A stretch of 12,389 bases of DNA from Pseudomonadota bacterium (GCA_028876585.1 JAGWRL010000283.1:1-12389); one strand, 5' to 3'. Positions 1 to 6,848 are shown, counted from the first letter of the stretch. Made by a program: numbers and translations. The notes: generated by a model from the sequence alone, not told the origin.

Positions 1-327
1 GAGCAACTCCTCCATGTGGAAGGGCTTCGACAGATAGTCGTCGGCGCCGGCGTCGAATCCCTCGACCTTGTCGCTCCAGCGGTCGCGCGCGGTGAGGATC
101 AGCACCGGCATCACCCGGCCGGCCTTGCGCCACGCCTGCAACACGGCGACGCCGTCGCGCTTGGGCAGGCCGATGTCGAGCACGATGGCGTCGTAGGGTT
201 CGGTGTCGCCGAGAAACCAGCCCTCCTCGCCGTCATAGGCGCGATCGACCGCATAGCCGGCGCCCTCCAGCGCGGCGCTGACTTGCCGGTTGAGGTCGCG
301 TTCGTCTTCGACAACGAGAAGGCGCAT
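1..327 (-). CDS. Response regulator, N-terminal receiver domain (partial, runs off window start)
   Basis: This is the first 109 codons of a two-component response regulator; the reading frame is still open at base 1. The protein starts MRLLVVEDE and shows the whole receiver (CheY-like) domain: acidic pocket E7/D8, phospho-acceptor D51 in the context LDIGLP, T79 in LILTAR, and the K101-P102 pair in YLSKPFHMEELL. The ending is typical of OmpR/PhoB-family regulators (PhoP/QseB-like), which carry a winged-helix DNA-binding domain next; that part is outside the window, so the output class is inferred. An AGGAA ribosome site lies about 8 nt upstream of the ATG. It follows the PepSY-like gene by 24 nt on the same strand, so the two are probably co-transcribed. 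A partner histidine kinase would be expected further along, beyond the window. Confidence 0.93.
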   Translation of the reverse strand, partial: MRLLVVEDERDLNRQVSAALEGAGYAVDRAYDGEEGWFLGDTEPYDAIVLDIGLPKRDGVAVLQAWRKAGRVMPVLILTARDRWSDKVEGFDAGADDYLSKPFHMEELL

Positions 328-351
328 GGGAGTTCCTGAAAGACGCGCCGG

Positions 352-714
352 CTAGTTCTTCGGCGGCGGCGGCGCGCGCTTGAAGTCGACGAGTTTGCCG
401 GTCATCGCGTTGACGTGGGCGTGGAAGAACTTTCCATCCCGGTGCAGCAGCGCGATCTCGTAGATCAATTCGTCGTCAATGCGGCAGAGTTTGGCCGAAA
501 GCGCTTCGGCCTTGAAATGTTGCGCGGCGTATTTGAGCACCGCGAACGGCTCGCGCAGATGCTGCGCCTTGATCATCTCGCGCGTTTCGGCGGCGGAGAG
601 ACATTGCCGCTTGAGCGCGACGCGCGGCTCCGCGTCGGCGCGCGGGGGCGGCGACGGCGACAGCGCCAGCGCCACCGCGAGCGCGAGAGGGGAAAAGGCC
701 ATAAGTCGCCGCAT
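352..714 (-). CDS. Exported PepSY-like domain protein
   Basis: A 120-residue protein with an N-terminal signal peptide or membrane anchor (about residues 1-28, hydrophobic core FSPLALAVALAL). The rest resembles a single PepSY domain: a helical part around residues 40-70, then strands ending in YEIALLHRDGKFFHAHVNAMTGKLV (described here as residues 85-109), which carries the family's usual DGK...VNAxTG pattern. Two cysteines (C38, C77) could form a disulfide in the periplasm. Small PepSY proteins are often encoded beside OmpR-type two-component systems and are thought to modulate sensor kinases or proteases; that role here is inference. The ATG at 714 has GGGAGG and GGAAGG upstream; M5 is a possible alternative start. 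The tail is proline-rich (APPPPKN). It is divergent from the serine protease gene. Confidence 0.8.
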   Translation of the reverse strand: MRRLMAFSPLALAVALALSPSPPPRADAEPRVALKRQCLSAAETREMIKAQHLREPFAVLKYAAQHFKAEALSAKLCRIDDELIYEIALLHRDGKFFHAHVNAMTGKLVDFKRAPPPPKN

Positions 715-814
715 GGGTCGAACCTTCCGCCTCCCAAGCTGAATGCGTCATGAATGTTCGCGCCCGCCGCCCTCCGGGCTTGCGCGCGCGCAGGCGGTTG
801 CGTAGCGCAAAGCC

Positions 815-1549
815 ATGCGCCGCGCCAAACCCCTTCTACTCGCCCTCATCCTCGCGACCGCCTGCGCGCCCGCGCGGGCGATCGTCGGCCCGTCGCAGGA
901 CGGCGATGCCTACGCCGACCGCATCGTCATGGTGCTGGCGCGCCAGGGCCAGCGGCAGAGCGTGTGCACCGGCGTCGCGCTGGCGCCGCGCCTCGTGCTG
1001 ACCGCCGCCCATTGCCTGGCCGGCGCGAGCGAAACCCTCGTCGCGGTGCGGATCGAGGGCCGCACCGCGCCCATCCCCGTCGCCCAAGTCGCCCGCCATC
1101 CCGGCTACGACCCCGCCGCGCCCCGCGCGCGCCGCGTCTCGATCGACCTCGGGCTGGTCGAGACCAGCAAACCGCTGCCCGACGGCTTCCGCTTCGCCGA
1201 GGTCGCGACCGGCGCGCCGGCGGCGGGCGATCCGGTCCTTGTGGCGGGCTTCGGCCTGACGCGCGAGGGCGGCCCGCCGAGCGACGGCCACGCGCGGCTG
1301 GCCGCGCTCGCCGTCGCCGATCCGCTGTCGCATGTGACGCTGTGGGCCCGGGACCCGCAAGCGGCGGGCCTGGGCGCCTGCCATGGCGATTCCGGCGGGC
1401 CGATCTACGCCGCCGACGGCCGCCTGCTGGCGGTGGTCGCCTGGACCAACGGCGCCCACGGGCGCGGCTGCGGCGTCATCACGCAAGGGCTGCTAGTCGC
1501 GCCGACGCTCGGCTGGATCGGCGCGACCCGCGCGGCCTGGGGGCGCTGA
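815..1549 (+). CDS. Exported S1-family (chymotrypsin-fold) serine protease
   Basis: A 244-residue trypsin-superfamily endopeptidase. The catalytic triad is visible: H66 in LTAAHC, D111 in SIDLGLVE, S193 in CHGDSGGP. C51-C67 and C189-C219 match the conserved disulfides. The N-terminus (basic MRRAKP, hydrophobic LLLALILATA, then CAPARA) is an export signal. Cleavage after A22 would leave IVG at the mature N-terminus, as in activated trypsin; residues LATAC also fit a loose lipobox at C17, so a lipoprotein is an alternative. The S1 pocket is not trypsin-like: the position six residues before the serine is G187 rather than Asp, and the residue after W210 is T211 rather than Gly, so cleavage after small or hydrophobic residues is more likely than after Arg/Lys (inference). 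No clear Shine-Dalgarno lies before the ATG. The porin gene follows by about 105 nt but has its own promoter. Confidence 0.92.
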   Translation: MRRAKPLLLALILATACAPARAIVGPSQDGDAYADRIVMVLARQGQRQSVCTGVALAPRLVLTAAHCLAGASETLVAVRIEGRTAPIPVAQVARHPGYDPAAPRARRVSIDLGLVETSKPLPDGFRFAEVATGAPAAGDPVLVAGFGLTREGGPPSDGHARLAALAVADPLSHVTLWARDPQAAGLGACHGDSGGPIYAADGRLLAVVAWTNGAHGRGCGVITQGLLVAPTLGWIGATRAAWGR

Positions 1550-1566
1550 CGCGGATCGCTCGCGGG

Positions 1567-1602
1567 TTGACGAAATCGCCAATCCATAATACACTAATTC
1601 TA
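1567..1602 (+). promoter_or_regulatory. Predicted sigma70-type promoter of the porin gene
   Basis: A -35-like TTGACG (1567-1572, five of six consensus bases) is followed, after a 17-nt spacer, by a -10-like TACACT (1590-1595, four of six). This would place the transcription start near 1602, giving a 5' leader of about 50 nt before the porin ATG. The region is conspicuously AT-rich for this DNA. The call rests on motif matching by eye. Confidence 0.5.
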
Positions 1603-1616
1603 TCGACTTAGTGTAT
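1589..1616. promoter_or_regulatory. Perfect inverted repeat over the porin -10 region (candidate operator)
   Basis: ATACACTAA (1589-1597) and TTAGTGTAT (1608-1616) are exact reverse complements separated by 10 nt, so arm centres are 19 bp apart, nearly two helical turns. The left arm covers the predicted -10 hexamer and the right arm lies just after the predicted start site, a usual place for a repressor dimer. There is no T-run after it, and the stem would be AT-rich, so a terminator is less likely. The binding protein is unknown. Confidence 0.5.
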
Positions 1617-1654
1617 ATAAGCACCCGGCGCCGACGGCGTCATCGGGCGAGAGG

Positions 1655-3151
1655 ATGACAGCATTGAGGTCCCTGCTCCTGGCGGGCGGCGCGACGCTCG
1701 CTTTGGCGACGGTCGCGGACGCGGCCGACCTGCCGAGCCGCAACGGCGCGGCGCCCGCGCGCGAAAAGCCCGATGGCTTCGCGAGCTTCCGGTCCTGGCT
1801 CGACGCCGCGCCGAGCGAGCGCCCGCTCTCCTTTGGGGGAGTGACCCTCTATGGCCAGATCGACCTCGGCGCCGGCTATTCCACCCATGCGGCGCGCTTC
1901 AACGATTCCTATCCCAACGGCGTCGCCGCCCTGGTCGGCATGCAGAGCCAGGGCGGCGCCTGGCAGGCTGTGCCGAGCGGGCTCGGCCGCTCCAATATCG
2001 GCCTCAAGTGGAAGGAGCCAATCGTCGCCGACTGGTATCTGATCGGCGACGTGAACGCGGGCTTCGACCCCTATTCCCTACGCTTCTCCAACGGCCCCGC
2101 GTCGCTGGCGCAAAACAGCACGATACCGCAGATCAACCAGACCGCCAACGGCGATTCCAGCCGCGCCTATGGCCTGATCAACACCGACGCCTTCGCCGGC
2201 GTGTCGAACAAGACTTTCGGCGCGCTGACCTACGGCCGGCAATATTCGTTCTCCAACGACAACGACGGCGCTTACGATCCGTTCGGCGGCGCCTATGCGT
2301 TCTCGCTGATCGGGGCCGCCACCACGCTCGGCGGCGGCCTCGGCGTCACGGAGCTCAGCCGTTACAACAACGCGATCAAATACGAATACGCCGATCACGG
2401 CCTGCGCATCGGCGCGATGAGCCAGCTCGGCGGCTACGCCGCCGGCAACAGCGCGCAATACGCGTTCGAGACGGACATCGGCTTTGACTACGCCGGCTTC
2501 TCGTTCGACGGCGTCTACCAATATGGCAAGGACGCGGTGACGCTCGCCGTCTGGGGCACGGCCACGGCCGCGCCGACGCCCACCACCCTCAAGGCGATCA
2601 TCGCGGACGCCAACGCGCTGCAACTGGTCGGCAAATACAAGCGCGACAAGTTCCAGGCGTTCGGCGGCTACCAATACGGGCGCCTGACCGACCCCAGCGA
2701 CCTGCCCGCCGGCACGACGCTGCGGCCCTTCAACGGCGGCTATGTCGCGGCCTACGGGATCGGCCAGCAGGGCCTCGGCGCGACGGGCGCCTTCCCGCAC
2801 CCGAAAGTGACCCAGGTCGGTTGGATCGGCGGCAAATACGCCGTGGCGCCGAACCTCGACCTGACCGCCGGCTATTTCCACGTCTGGCAGAACGACTATT
2901 CGCTCGCCGCGGCGAAGGTTTGCGGCCCCAACGCCAAATCCGCCGGCGGCGGCTACGCCCCGCAGGGCACGGTGAGCCTCAAATGCGCCGGCGGCGAGGA
3001 TGCGATCTCCGGCCTGATCGACTGGCGGCCGCTGAAGCGGGTCGATCTCTATGTCGGCGCGATGTATTCGAAGGTGCGCGGCGGCATGGCCAAGGGCTAT
3101 TTCGTCGATAACAACACCGCCGTCACCGGCGGCGTGCGGGTGAGCTTTTGA
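1655..3151 (+). CDS. Outer-membrane porin (alphaproteobacterial, Gram-negative general porin superfamily)
   Basis: A 498-residue beta-barrel porin for passive uptake of small solutes across the outer membrane. Residues 1-24 form a signal peptide ending ADA/AD. A roughly 35-residue extension precedes the first strand (FGGVTLYGQIDLGAGY, about 60-75), an arrangement common in Hyphomicrobiales porins. The strand DAFAGVSNKTFGALTYGRQY (about 178-197) and RYNNAIKYEY (236-245) are typical of the porin family. The protein ends VTGGVRVSF, with the C-terminal Phe and alternating pattern read by the BAM complex. C423 and C444 lie in one probable surface loop and may form a disulfide. GAGAGG-like purines directly abut the ATG at 1655, which is too close for ideal spacing; an in-frame TTG at 1664 would be better spaced and still leaves a full signal peptide. 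Transcription probably starts near 1602. Confidence 0.92.
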   Translation: MTALRSLLLAGGATLALATVADAADLPSRNGAAPAREKPDGFASFRSWLDAAPSERPLSFGGVTLYGQIDLGAGYSTHAARFNDSYPNGVAALVGMQSQGGAWQAVPSGLGRSNIGLKWKEPIVADWYLIGDVNAGFDPYSLRFSNGPASLAQNSTIPQINQTANGDSSRAYGLINTDAFAGVSNKTFGALTYGRQYSFSNDNDGAYDPFGGAYAFSLIGAATTLGGGLGVTELSRYNNAIKYEYADHGLRIGAMSQLGGYAAGNSAQYAFETDIGFDYAGFSFDGVYQYGKDAVTLAVWGTATAAPTPTTLKAIIADANALQLVGKYKRDKFQAFGGYQYGRLTDPSDLPAGTTLRPFNGGYVAAYGIGQQGLGATGAFPHPKVTQVGWIGGKYAVAPNLDLTAGYFHVWQNDYSLAAAKVCGPNAKSAGGGYAPQGTVSLKCAGGEDAISGLIDWRPLKRVDLYVGAMYSKVRGGMAKGYFVDNNTAVTGGVRVSF

Positions 3152-3175
3152 CGTCAACGGCCATGCAAGCCAAGC

Positions 3176-3317
3176 CGTCATGGCCGGGCTCGTCCCGGCC
3201 ATCCACGCCGTCGGATGTTCGCGCGGTTCGAATAGGTGGCCGAGGCGAAAGAGTGGAAGCTTCACGCTTCGCGAAAGCGGCGCGGCGTGGATGCCCGGGA
3301 CAAGCCCGGGCATGACG
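3176..3317. repeat. Two-ended palindromic intergenic repeat (REP/RPE-like element)
   Basis: The ends, 3176-3208 and 3285-3317, are inverted copies of one 33-nt unit matching at 30 positions. Each unit is itself a hairpin with a 9-bp stem and 5-nt loop (first arm: ATGGCCGGG, loop CTCGT, CCCGGCCAT). Two of the three differences are the two sides of one base pair (G-C in one arm, C-G in the other) and the third is in the loop, so pairing is kept. About 76 nt of less structured DNA lies between the arms. The element fills most of the gap between the porin and YcgN-family genes, which converge, and may act as a transcription terminator or mRNA stabiliser for both. Elements of this kind are widespread in Hyphomicrobiales genomes and give rise to false ORFs reading MAGLVPAIHA or GTSPGMT. 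Confidence 0.8.
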
Positions 3318-3362
3318 AGTCAAAGCGACTGGCCGTTGGGAAGAGTCCCGCGACGCCGGCGC

Positions 3363-3842
3363 TCACGGCTTTTTCGCGCGCGGCGGCTTGTTGGGCCATT
3401 TGACGATGCGCTCCAGCCAGCGCTCGGAATCGAGATCGTCCTCGCTGGCGAACACCCGCCCCTGCACGGAAACGCCGGCCTCCACCACCGTCTCCGGCCG
3501 GCCGGAGACGAGCGGATGCCACCACGCGAGGCCCCGGCCCTCGCTGATCCGGCGATAGGCGCAGGTCACCGGCAGCCACGACAATTCCGTCACCGCCTGC
3601 GGCGTCAGCTTGACGCAGTCGGACACCTTCGACTGGCGATTGGGATAATCGCGGCAGCGGCAGGCGCGGCCGTCGAGCAGCTTGCAGCCGACGTCGGTGT
3701 AATGGACCTGACCGGTGTCCTCGTCTTCGAGCTTGACGAGGCAGCAGCGGGCGCAGCCGTCGCACAGGCTCTCCCATTCCGCCTCCGACATTTCGTCGAG
3801 CGATTTCACGCGCCAGAACGGCGCCGCATCGGGGTTGTCCAA
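3363..3842 (-). CDS. YcgN/UPF0260-family cysteine-rich protein (CxxCxxCC)
   Basis: A cytoplasmic protein of 159 residues in the YcgN (UPF0260) family, sometimes described as putative Zn/Fe-chelating; biochemical function is not established. Diagnostic motifs: [11 protein letters not shown] near the N-terminus, [12 protein letters not shown] (C27, C30, C33, C34), [10 protein letters not shown] (C53), CRCRDYPNR (C61, C63), DCVKLTP (C76), WLPVTCAYR (C94), then WWHPLVSG. The cysteine set would suit metal or Fe-S binding. Family members begin just before PFW, which selects a TTG start at 3842, giving [11 protein letters not shown] good AGGAG site (3851-3855) sits 8 nt upstream. The longer in-frame ORF to 4151 reads into the patatin gene in another frame and is not supported. 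It lies 41 nt downstream of the patatin-like gene, probably in the same transcript. Confidence 0.88.
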   Translation of the reverse strand: MDNPDAAPFWRVKSLDEMSEAEWESLCDGCARCCLVKLEDEDTGQVHYTDVGCKLLDGRACRCRDYPNRQSKVSDCVKLTPQAVTELSWLPVTCAYRRISEGRGLAWWHPLVSGRPETVVEAGVSVQGRVFASEDDLDSERWLERIVKWPNKPPRAKKP

Positions 3843-3850
3843 GTCGCAGA

Positions 3851-3855
3851 CTCCT
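3851..3855 (-). promoter_or_regulatory. Shine-Dalgarno AGGAG that fixes the TTG start of the YcgN-family gene
   Basis: On the minus strand AGGAG occurs 8 nt before TTG at 3842. No ATG is available between the patatin stop codon and the conserved PFW block, and homologues start at this point, so the motif decides the start. Confidence 0.6.
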
Positions 3856-3883
3856 GCCAACCCCCGCGATAGCGGATCGAGGA

Positions 3884-4837
3884 TTACTCCGCCAGCACGC
3901 CCGACAATTGCTCCATCAATTCGGGCTTGGCCTTGCGCACGGCGGCGCGGCCAAGCTCGATCAGCTCCGCGGCGCGGTGGAACTCGAACAGCCCGACCGA
4001 TTTCGCCTTCATCGTGATCATATGGTCGGGCGGATCGCCGGCCAGCCGCGAGCGCATGATGCGATCCTGCGTGATGTTGAAGGTGTCGACCATCACCGAG
4101 GCGACGCCGGGCGCGCCGGGAGCCTGCGGCGCGGTGCGGCGCAGCCACCACAATTTGCCCGCCGGCGGCTCGGGGACCGGCTCCGGCTCATCCTCTTCGG
4201 CGGTCTCGTGGATGATCGCGCCGTTCGGCATGTCGCCGCTGATGGCGAGCGCCAGCACCCAGTCGGCGCCGAACGCGCGCGCCACATTGACCGGCACCGG
4301 ATTGATGATCGCCCCGTCGAACAGCCAGCGCCCGCCGATCCGCACCGGCTCGAAAATGCCGGGCAGCGCATAAGAAGCGCGCATCGCGTCGACGATCAGG
4401 CCGTTCTTCAGCCAGACCTCGTGGCCGGTGCGCATCTCCGTCGCCACGGCGACGAAGCGGGTCGGCAGGTTTTCGATCCGCTGCTGCCCCATCGAGGATT
4501 CGAGCCGGGCGCGCAGCTTGTCGCCGCCCATCAGGCCGCCGCCGCGAAACGACACGTCGATCAGGTTGAACACGCTGCGCTTGGTCAGGCCGAGCGCGAA
4601 ATCCTCCAGCGCGTCGAGCCGGCCCGCCGCATAGCAGCCCCCGACCACCGCGCCGACCGAGGCGCCGACCACCACATCAGGCGTCACGCCCATATCGATC
4701 AGTTCCCGCAGGGCGCCGATATGCGCCCAGCCGCGCGCCACGCCGGCGCCGAGCGCGACGCCGATGCGCGGCCGGCCGCGCCGCGTCCCTCCCGACACCT
4801 GCTCCGTCGAACTCTTGCGAAATAACGTTAACGACAT
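3884..4837 (-). CDS. Patatin-like phospholipase/acyl hydrolase (RssA-like)
   Basis: A 317-residue patatin-family serine hydrolase, likely acting on acyl-ester lipids at the cytoplasmic face of the membrane; there is no signal peptide. It carries the three hallmark elements: oxyanion-hole segment [14 protein letters not shown] (about 30-43), nucleophile elbow GASVG with S60, and the catalytic Asp in DGA (D174). The match around [20 protein letters not shown] and [14 protein letters not shown] resembles the bacterial RssA/YchK group. A Glu/Pro-rich linker (about 211-223) precedes a C-terminal helical part. Start: ATG at 4837 with AGGACGAG upstream. It follows hisI by 129 nt and precedes the YcgN-family gene by 41 nt. 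An AT-rich patch with inverted repeats lies 61-83 nt before its start and may hold its own control site. The physiological substrate cannot be told from sequence. Confidence 0.9.
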   Translation of the reverse strand: MSLTLFRKSSTEQVSGGTRRGRPRIGVALGAGVARGWAHIGALRELIDMGVTPDVVVGASVGAVVGGCYAAGRLDALEDFALGLTKRSVFNLIDVSFRGGGLMGGDKLRARLESSMGQQRIENLPTRFVAVATEMRTGHEVWLKNGLIVDAMRASYALPGIFEPVRIGGRWLFDGAIINPVPVNVARAFGADWVLALAISGDMPNGAIIHETAEEDEPEPVPEPPAGKLWWLRRTAPQAPGAPGVASVMVDTFNITQDRIMRSRLAGDPPDHMITMKAKSVGLFEFHRAAELIELGRAAVRKAKPELMEQLSGVLAE

Positions 4838-4897
4838 GGTGAACTCGTCCTGAAGACCGGGCGCCGGCCGAGACTGCCGAAGCCCTCAGGTTTCCAT

Positions 4898-4920
4898 CAG
4901 TTCATAAACGAACTGTTTAT
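4898..4920. promoter_or_regulatory. Two overlapping inverted repeats between hisI and the patatin gene (candidate operator)
   Basis: CAGTTC (4898-4903) pairs with GAACTG (4910-4915) across 6 nt, and ATAAAC (4904-4909) pairs with GTTTAT (4915-4920) across 5 nt. The two palindromes share sequence, so they cannot form together as RNA hairpins. The patch is AT-rich within GC-rich DNA and lies 61-83 nt upstream of the patatin start. The 17-bp ATAAAC-n5-GTTTAT palindrome looks like a dimeric regulator site (TetR-type operators often look like this). No convincing -35/-10 pair was seen nearby. A hairpin that processes or ends the folE-hisI transcript is the alternative. Confidence 0.35.
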
Positions 4921-4966
4921 AGCGCGCGTTCCCTGCCGCCTGCCACTGGGGAAGGCAAAGATTGGA

Positions 4967-5356
4967 TTACGGGACGAGCAGCGCTTGGCCCTCGCGCAGC
5001 CGCACGCTGCGGTAGAAGCAGGAGCGTCGGCCGGTGTGGCAGGCGCCGCCGTCGCCGCCGACCTCGACGCGCGCCAGCAGCGCGTCCTGATCGCAATCGA
5101 CCTTCAGCTCCACCAGCTTCTGCGTCTGGCCGGAGGTGTCGCCCTTGCGCCACAGCGCCTGACGCGAGCGCGACCAGTAATGGACGATCCCCGTCTCCAG
5201 CGTCTTTTCCAGCGCTTCGGCGTTCATATGCGCCAGCATCAGCACGGCGCCGTCATGCGCGTCCACGGTCACGCAGGTCACAAGGCCATCGGCGCCGAAA
5301 CGCGGCGCGAAATCCGCGCCGTTCTCGATATCTTCCGTCTTGTCGCGCCAGAGCAT
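4967..5356 (-). CDS. hisI: Phosphoribosyl-AMP cyclohydrolase
   Basis: Opens the purine ring of phosphoribosyl-AMP in histidine biosynthesis (third step) in the cytoplasm. The 129-residue protein is monofunctional, without a fused HisE pyrophosphohydrolase domain. Visible signatures: [11 protein letters not shown] (39-49), [19 protein letters not shown] (59-77), the metal segment VDCDQDALL with D87, D89 and D91 (Mg) and C88, and [13 protein letters not shown] with C106 and C113, which together with C88 provide the zinc ligands in this family. Its ATG shares one base with the folE stop codon (TGATG), implying translational coupling to folE. The pairing of folE with hisI is common in Hyphomicrobiales although they belong to different pathways; both enzymes hydrolytically open a purine ring. 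Confidence 0.97.
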   Translation of the reverse strand: MLWRDKTEDIENGADFAPRFGADGLVTCVTVDAHDGAVLMLAHMNAEALEKTLETGIVHYWSRSRQALWRKGDTSGQTQKLVELKVDCDQDALLARVEVGGDGGACHTGRRSCFYRSVRLREGQALLVP

Positions 5357-5970
5357 CAGCGGCCGGAGCGCAGCAGGTCGAAGAACCGGCGCTGCTCCTC
5401 GCGATCGGTCTGGAACACGCCGGTGAACTGGGTGGTGACGGTCGAGGCGCCCGACTTCTTGACGCCGCGCATCGACATGCAGGTGTGCTCGGCCTCGATC
5501 ATGATCGCGACGCCGCGCGGGTTCAGCCCGCGTTCGATCGCCTCGACCACCTGCGCCGTCATCGCCTCCTGCGTCTGCAACCGCCGCGCGAACATCTCGA
5601 CCACGCGGGCGAGTTTCGAAAGCCCGACCGCGCCGCCCCTAGGGAAATAGCCGATATGCGCCTTGCCGAAGAACGGCGCGATATGGTGCTCGCAATGCGA
5701 CACGAACGGAATGTCGCGCACCACGACGATGTCGGAATAGCCCTCGACGTCCTCGAACACGCGCGCCAGCGCCGCATCGGGATCGCCGCGGTAGCCGCCG
5801 AACAATTCGTCGTAGGATTCGACCACCCGGCGCGGCGTGTCGATGAGCCCCTCGCGCGCGGGATCGTCGCCGGCCCAGGCGAGCAGGGTCCTGACCGCCG
5901 CTTCCGCCTCCTGGCGGGTCGGCCGCCCGGCGCCGGCGCTCGCCTTGGCGAGTTTGACGACGTCGTCCAT
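5356..5970 (-). CDS. folE: GTP cyclohydrolase I (type IA)
   Basis: Converts GTP to 7,8-dihydroneopterin triphosphate, the first step to tetrahydrofolate and other pterins, as a zinc-dependent decamer in the cytoplasm. The 204-residue length is normal. Key parts: [17 protein letters not shown] (44-60), [24 protein letters not shown] (87-110) with zinc ligands C93 and H96 and H95 beside them, [20 protein letters not shown] (116-135), and [14 protein letters not shown] with the third zinc ligand C164. Retention of all three ligands marks it as the zinc type IA enzyme rather than the FolE2 type. The ATG at 5970 has AAGGAG about 7 nt upstream. It leads the minus-strand block and overlaps hisI by 1 nt; it is divergent from the scaffold gene, with 108 nt between the two starts. 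Confidence 0.97.
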   Translation of the reverse strand: MDDVVKLAKASAGAGRPTRQEAEAAVRTLLAWAGDDPAREGLIDTPRRVVESYDELFGGYRGDPDAALARVFEDVEGYSDIVVVRDIPFVSHCEHHIAPFFGKAHIGYFPRGGAVGLSKLARVVEMFARRLQTQEAMTAQVVEAIERGLNPRGVAIMIEAEHTCMSMRGVKKSGASTVTTQFTGVFQTDREEQRRFFDLLRSGR

Positions 5971-6078
5971 ACGAGCACTCCTTCTGCGGCGGGCGCCGAG
6001 GCGCCTCTACACCGTCGGCGGCGCGACCTATATAAGCGATCTGCTGGAGTGCGCCAGTGGATGAACCCCAGGCCCGTG

Positions 6079-6534
6079 ATGTTGAGCGACATATACAATC
6101 GCCGAGTTCTGGAGCTTGCCGCCGATATTCCGCGGCAGGGGCGGCTTGCCCATCCGCAGGCGAGCGCCAAGGCCCATTCCAGATTGTGCGGCTCCACCGT
6201 GACGGTCGACCTCAACCTAACAGACGGAAAAGTAAGCGATTTCGCGCATGACGTGCGCGCCTGCGCGCTCGGCCAGGCCTCATCGTCGCTGATGGCGCGC
6301 CATGTCATCGGCGCGACGCCGGAGGAATTGCGGGCATTGCGGGAAACCATGATCGCAATGTTGAAGGCGGGCGGGCCGCCGCCGGGCGGCAAATGGGCCG
6401 ATTTCGCGGTTTTGGAGCCGGTGCGCGACTATAAGCCGCGCCACGCCTCGACGCTGCTGACCTTCGACGCGGTGGTGGACGCGCTCGGCCAGATCGAGCG
6501 CGCGGCCGCCGCGCAAGCGACGCCGGCGGCGTGA
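6079..6534 (+). CDS. IscU/SufU-like iron-sulfur cluster assembly scaffold protein
   Basis: A 151-residue protein of the NifU N-terminal/IscU fold, which accepts iron and sulfide and passes on nascent Fe-S clusters. It begins [13 protein letters not shown], as in SufU-type scaffolds, and has C37 in [13 protein letters not shown] and C62 in [12 protein letters not shown], 25 residues apart as in SufU. The third cysteine expected near residue 120-128 is absent: the segment reads [12 protein letters not shown]. Similar alphaproteobacterial proteins seem to share this, so it may have a transfer or regulatory role rather than being a classical scaffold (inference). The ATG at 6079 was preferred over an in-frame ATG at 6061 because it matches the usual family N-terminus and has AGG about 6 nt upstream; the upstream start adds MNPRPV. 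yidD overlaps its stop codon by 4 nt. Confidence 0.87.
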   Translation: MLSDIYNRRVLELAADIPRQGRLAHPQASAKAHSRLCGSTVTVDLNLTDGKVSDFAHDVRACALGQASSSLMARHVIGATPEELRALRETMIAMLKAGGPPPGGKWADFAVLEPVRDYKPRHASTLLTFDAVVDALGQIERAAAAQATPAA

Positions 6535-6821
6535 GCCAGCCCGCCAGAGCCGCGGCGCGGGCGGCGATCCGCGCCTATCAACTGACGTTTTCCGGCCTGC
6601 TCGGCCGGCAATGCCGTTACCTGCCGACCTGCTCGGCCTATATGGACGAGGCGATCGCGCGCCATGGCGTGTGGGCCGGGGCGTGGATGGGGACGGCGCG
6701 GATCTGCCGCTGCCATCCGTTCGGCGGCGCCGGCTACGATCCGCCGCCGCGCGCCGCGCCCGCCAGCGCCTCGTGGGCGCGGCCGTGGCGCTATGGGGCG
6801 TGGCGGACGCCGGGCGGTTAG
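6531..6821 (+). CDS. yidD: Membrane protein insertion efficiency factor YidD
   Basis: A 96-residue small protein of the YidD family, a peripheral inner-membrane factor thought to assist YidC/Sec-dependent insertion. Signature: an amphipathic N-terminal helix ([15 protein letters not shown]), then [18 protein letters not shown] and the block around [16 protein letters not shown] (about 58-73), with the four family cysteines C28, C34, C59 and C61. The GTG start at 6531 overlaps the scaffold stop codon (GTGA), which supports translational coupling. The tail after residue 73 is Ala/Trp/Arg-rich and not conserved in general. In many bacteria yidD is beside rnpA; the placement next to an Fe-S scaffold and folE is an alphaproteobacterial arrangement. 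Confidence 0.93.
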   Translation: MSQPARAAARAAIRAYQLTFSGLLGRQCRYLPTCSAYMDEAIARHGVWAGAWMGTARICRCHPFGGAGYDPPPRAAPASASWARPWRYGAWRTPGG

Positions 6822-6848
6822 GGCTTGCATTTCCGCCTTCATCCCTCA

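Noticed and set aside
781..792. Alternating TGCGCGCGCGCA palindrome (possible Z-DNA)
   Set aside because: Short GC alternations are common by chance in DNA of this composition, and nothing else supports a function.
754..1611. Plus-strand ORF of 285 codons overlapping the serine protease
   Set aside because: The Arg/Pro/Ala-rich translation is a frame-shifted shadow of the protease, which has its full triad in the other frame.
2078..3313. Long minus-strand ORF (411 codons) opposite the porin
   Set aside because: It is antisense to a clearly coding porin, is Arg/Ala/Gly/Val-rich as expected from GC-rich shadow frames, and its first codons come from the repeat element (MPGLVPGIHAA).
3180..3872. 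Plus-strand ORF starting MAGLVPAIHA
   Set aside because: The start lies in the palindromic repeat, and the rest is antisense to the YcgN-family gene; such translations are a known artefact of these repeats.
3843..4151. Upstream extension of the YcgN-family ORF
   Set aside because: It reads through the end of the patatin gene in another frame with low-complexity Arg/Ala sequence, whereas a TTG with a strong AGGAG fits the family N-terminus.
3908..4825. Plus-strand ORF of 305 codons opposite the patatin gene
   Set aside because: Its His/Arg/Asp-rich translation without a domain is antisense to a gene with all patatin motifs.
6029..6035. TATATAA as a -10 box for the scaffold gene
   Set aside because: The AT-rich heptamer stands out, but no matching -35 was found at 16-18 nt on either strand, so a promoter was not called.
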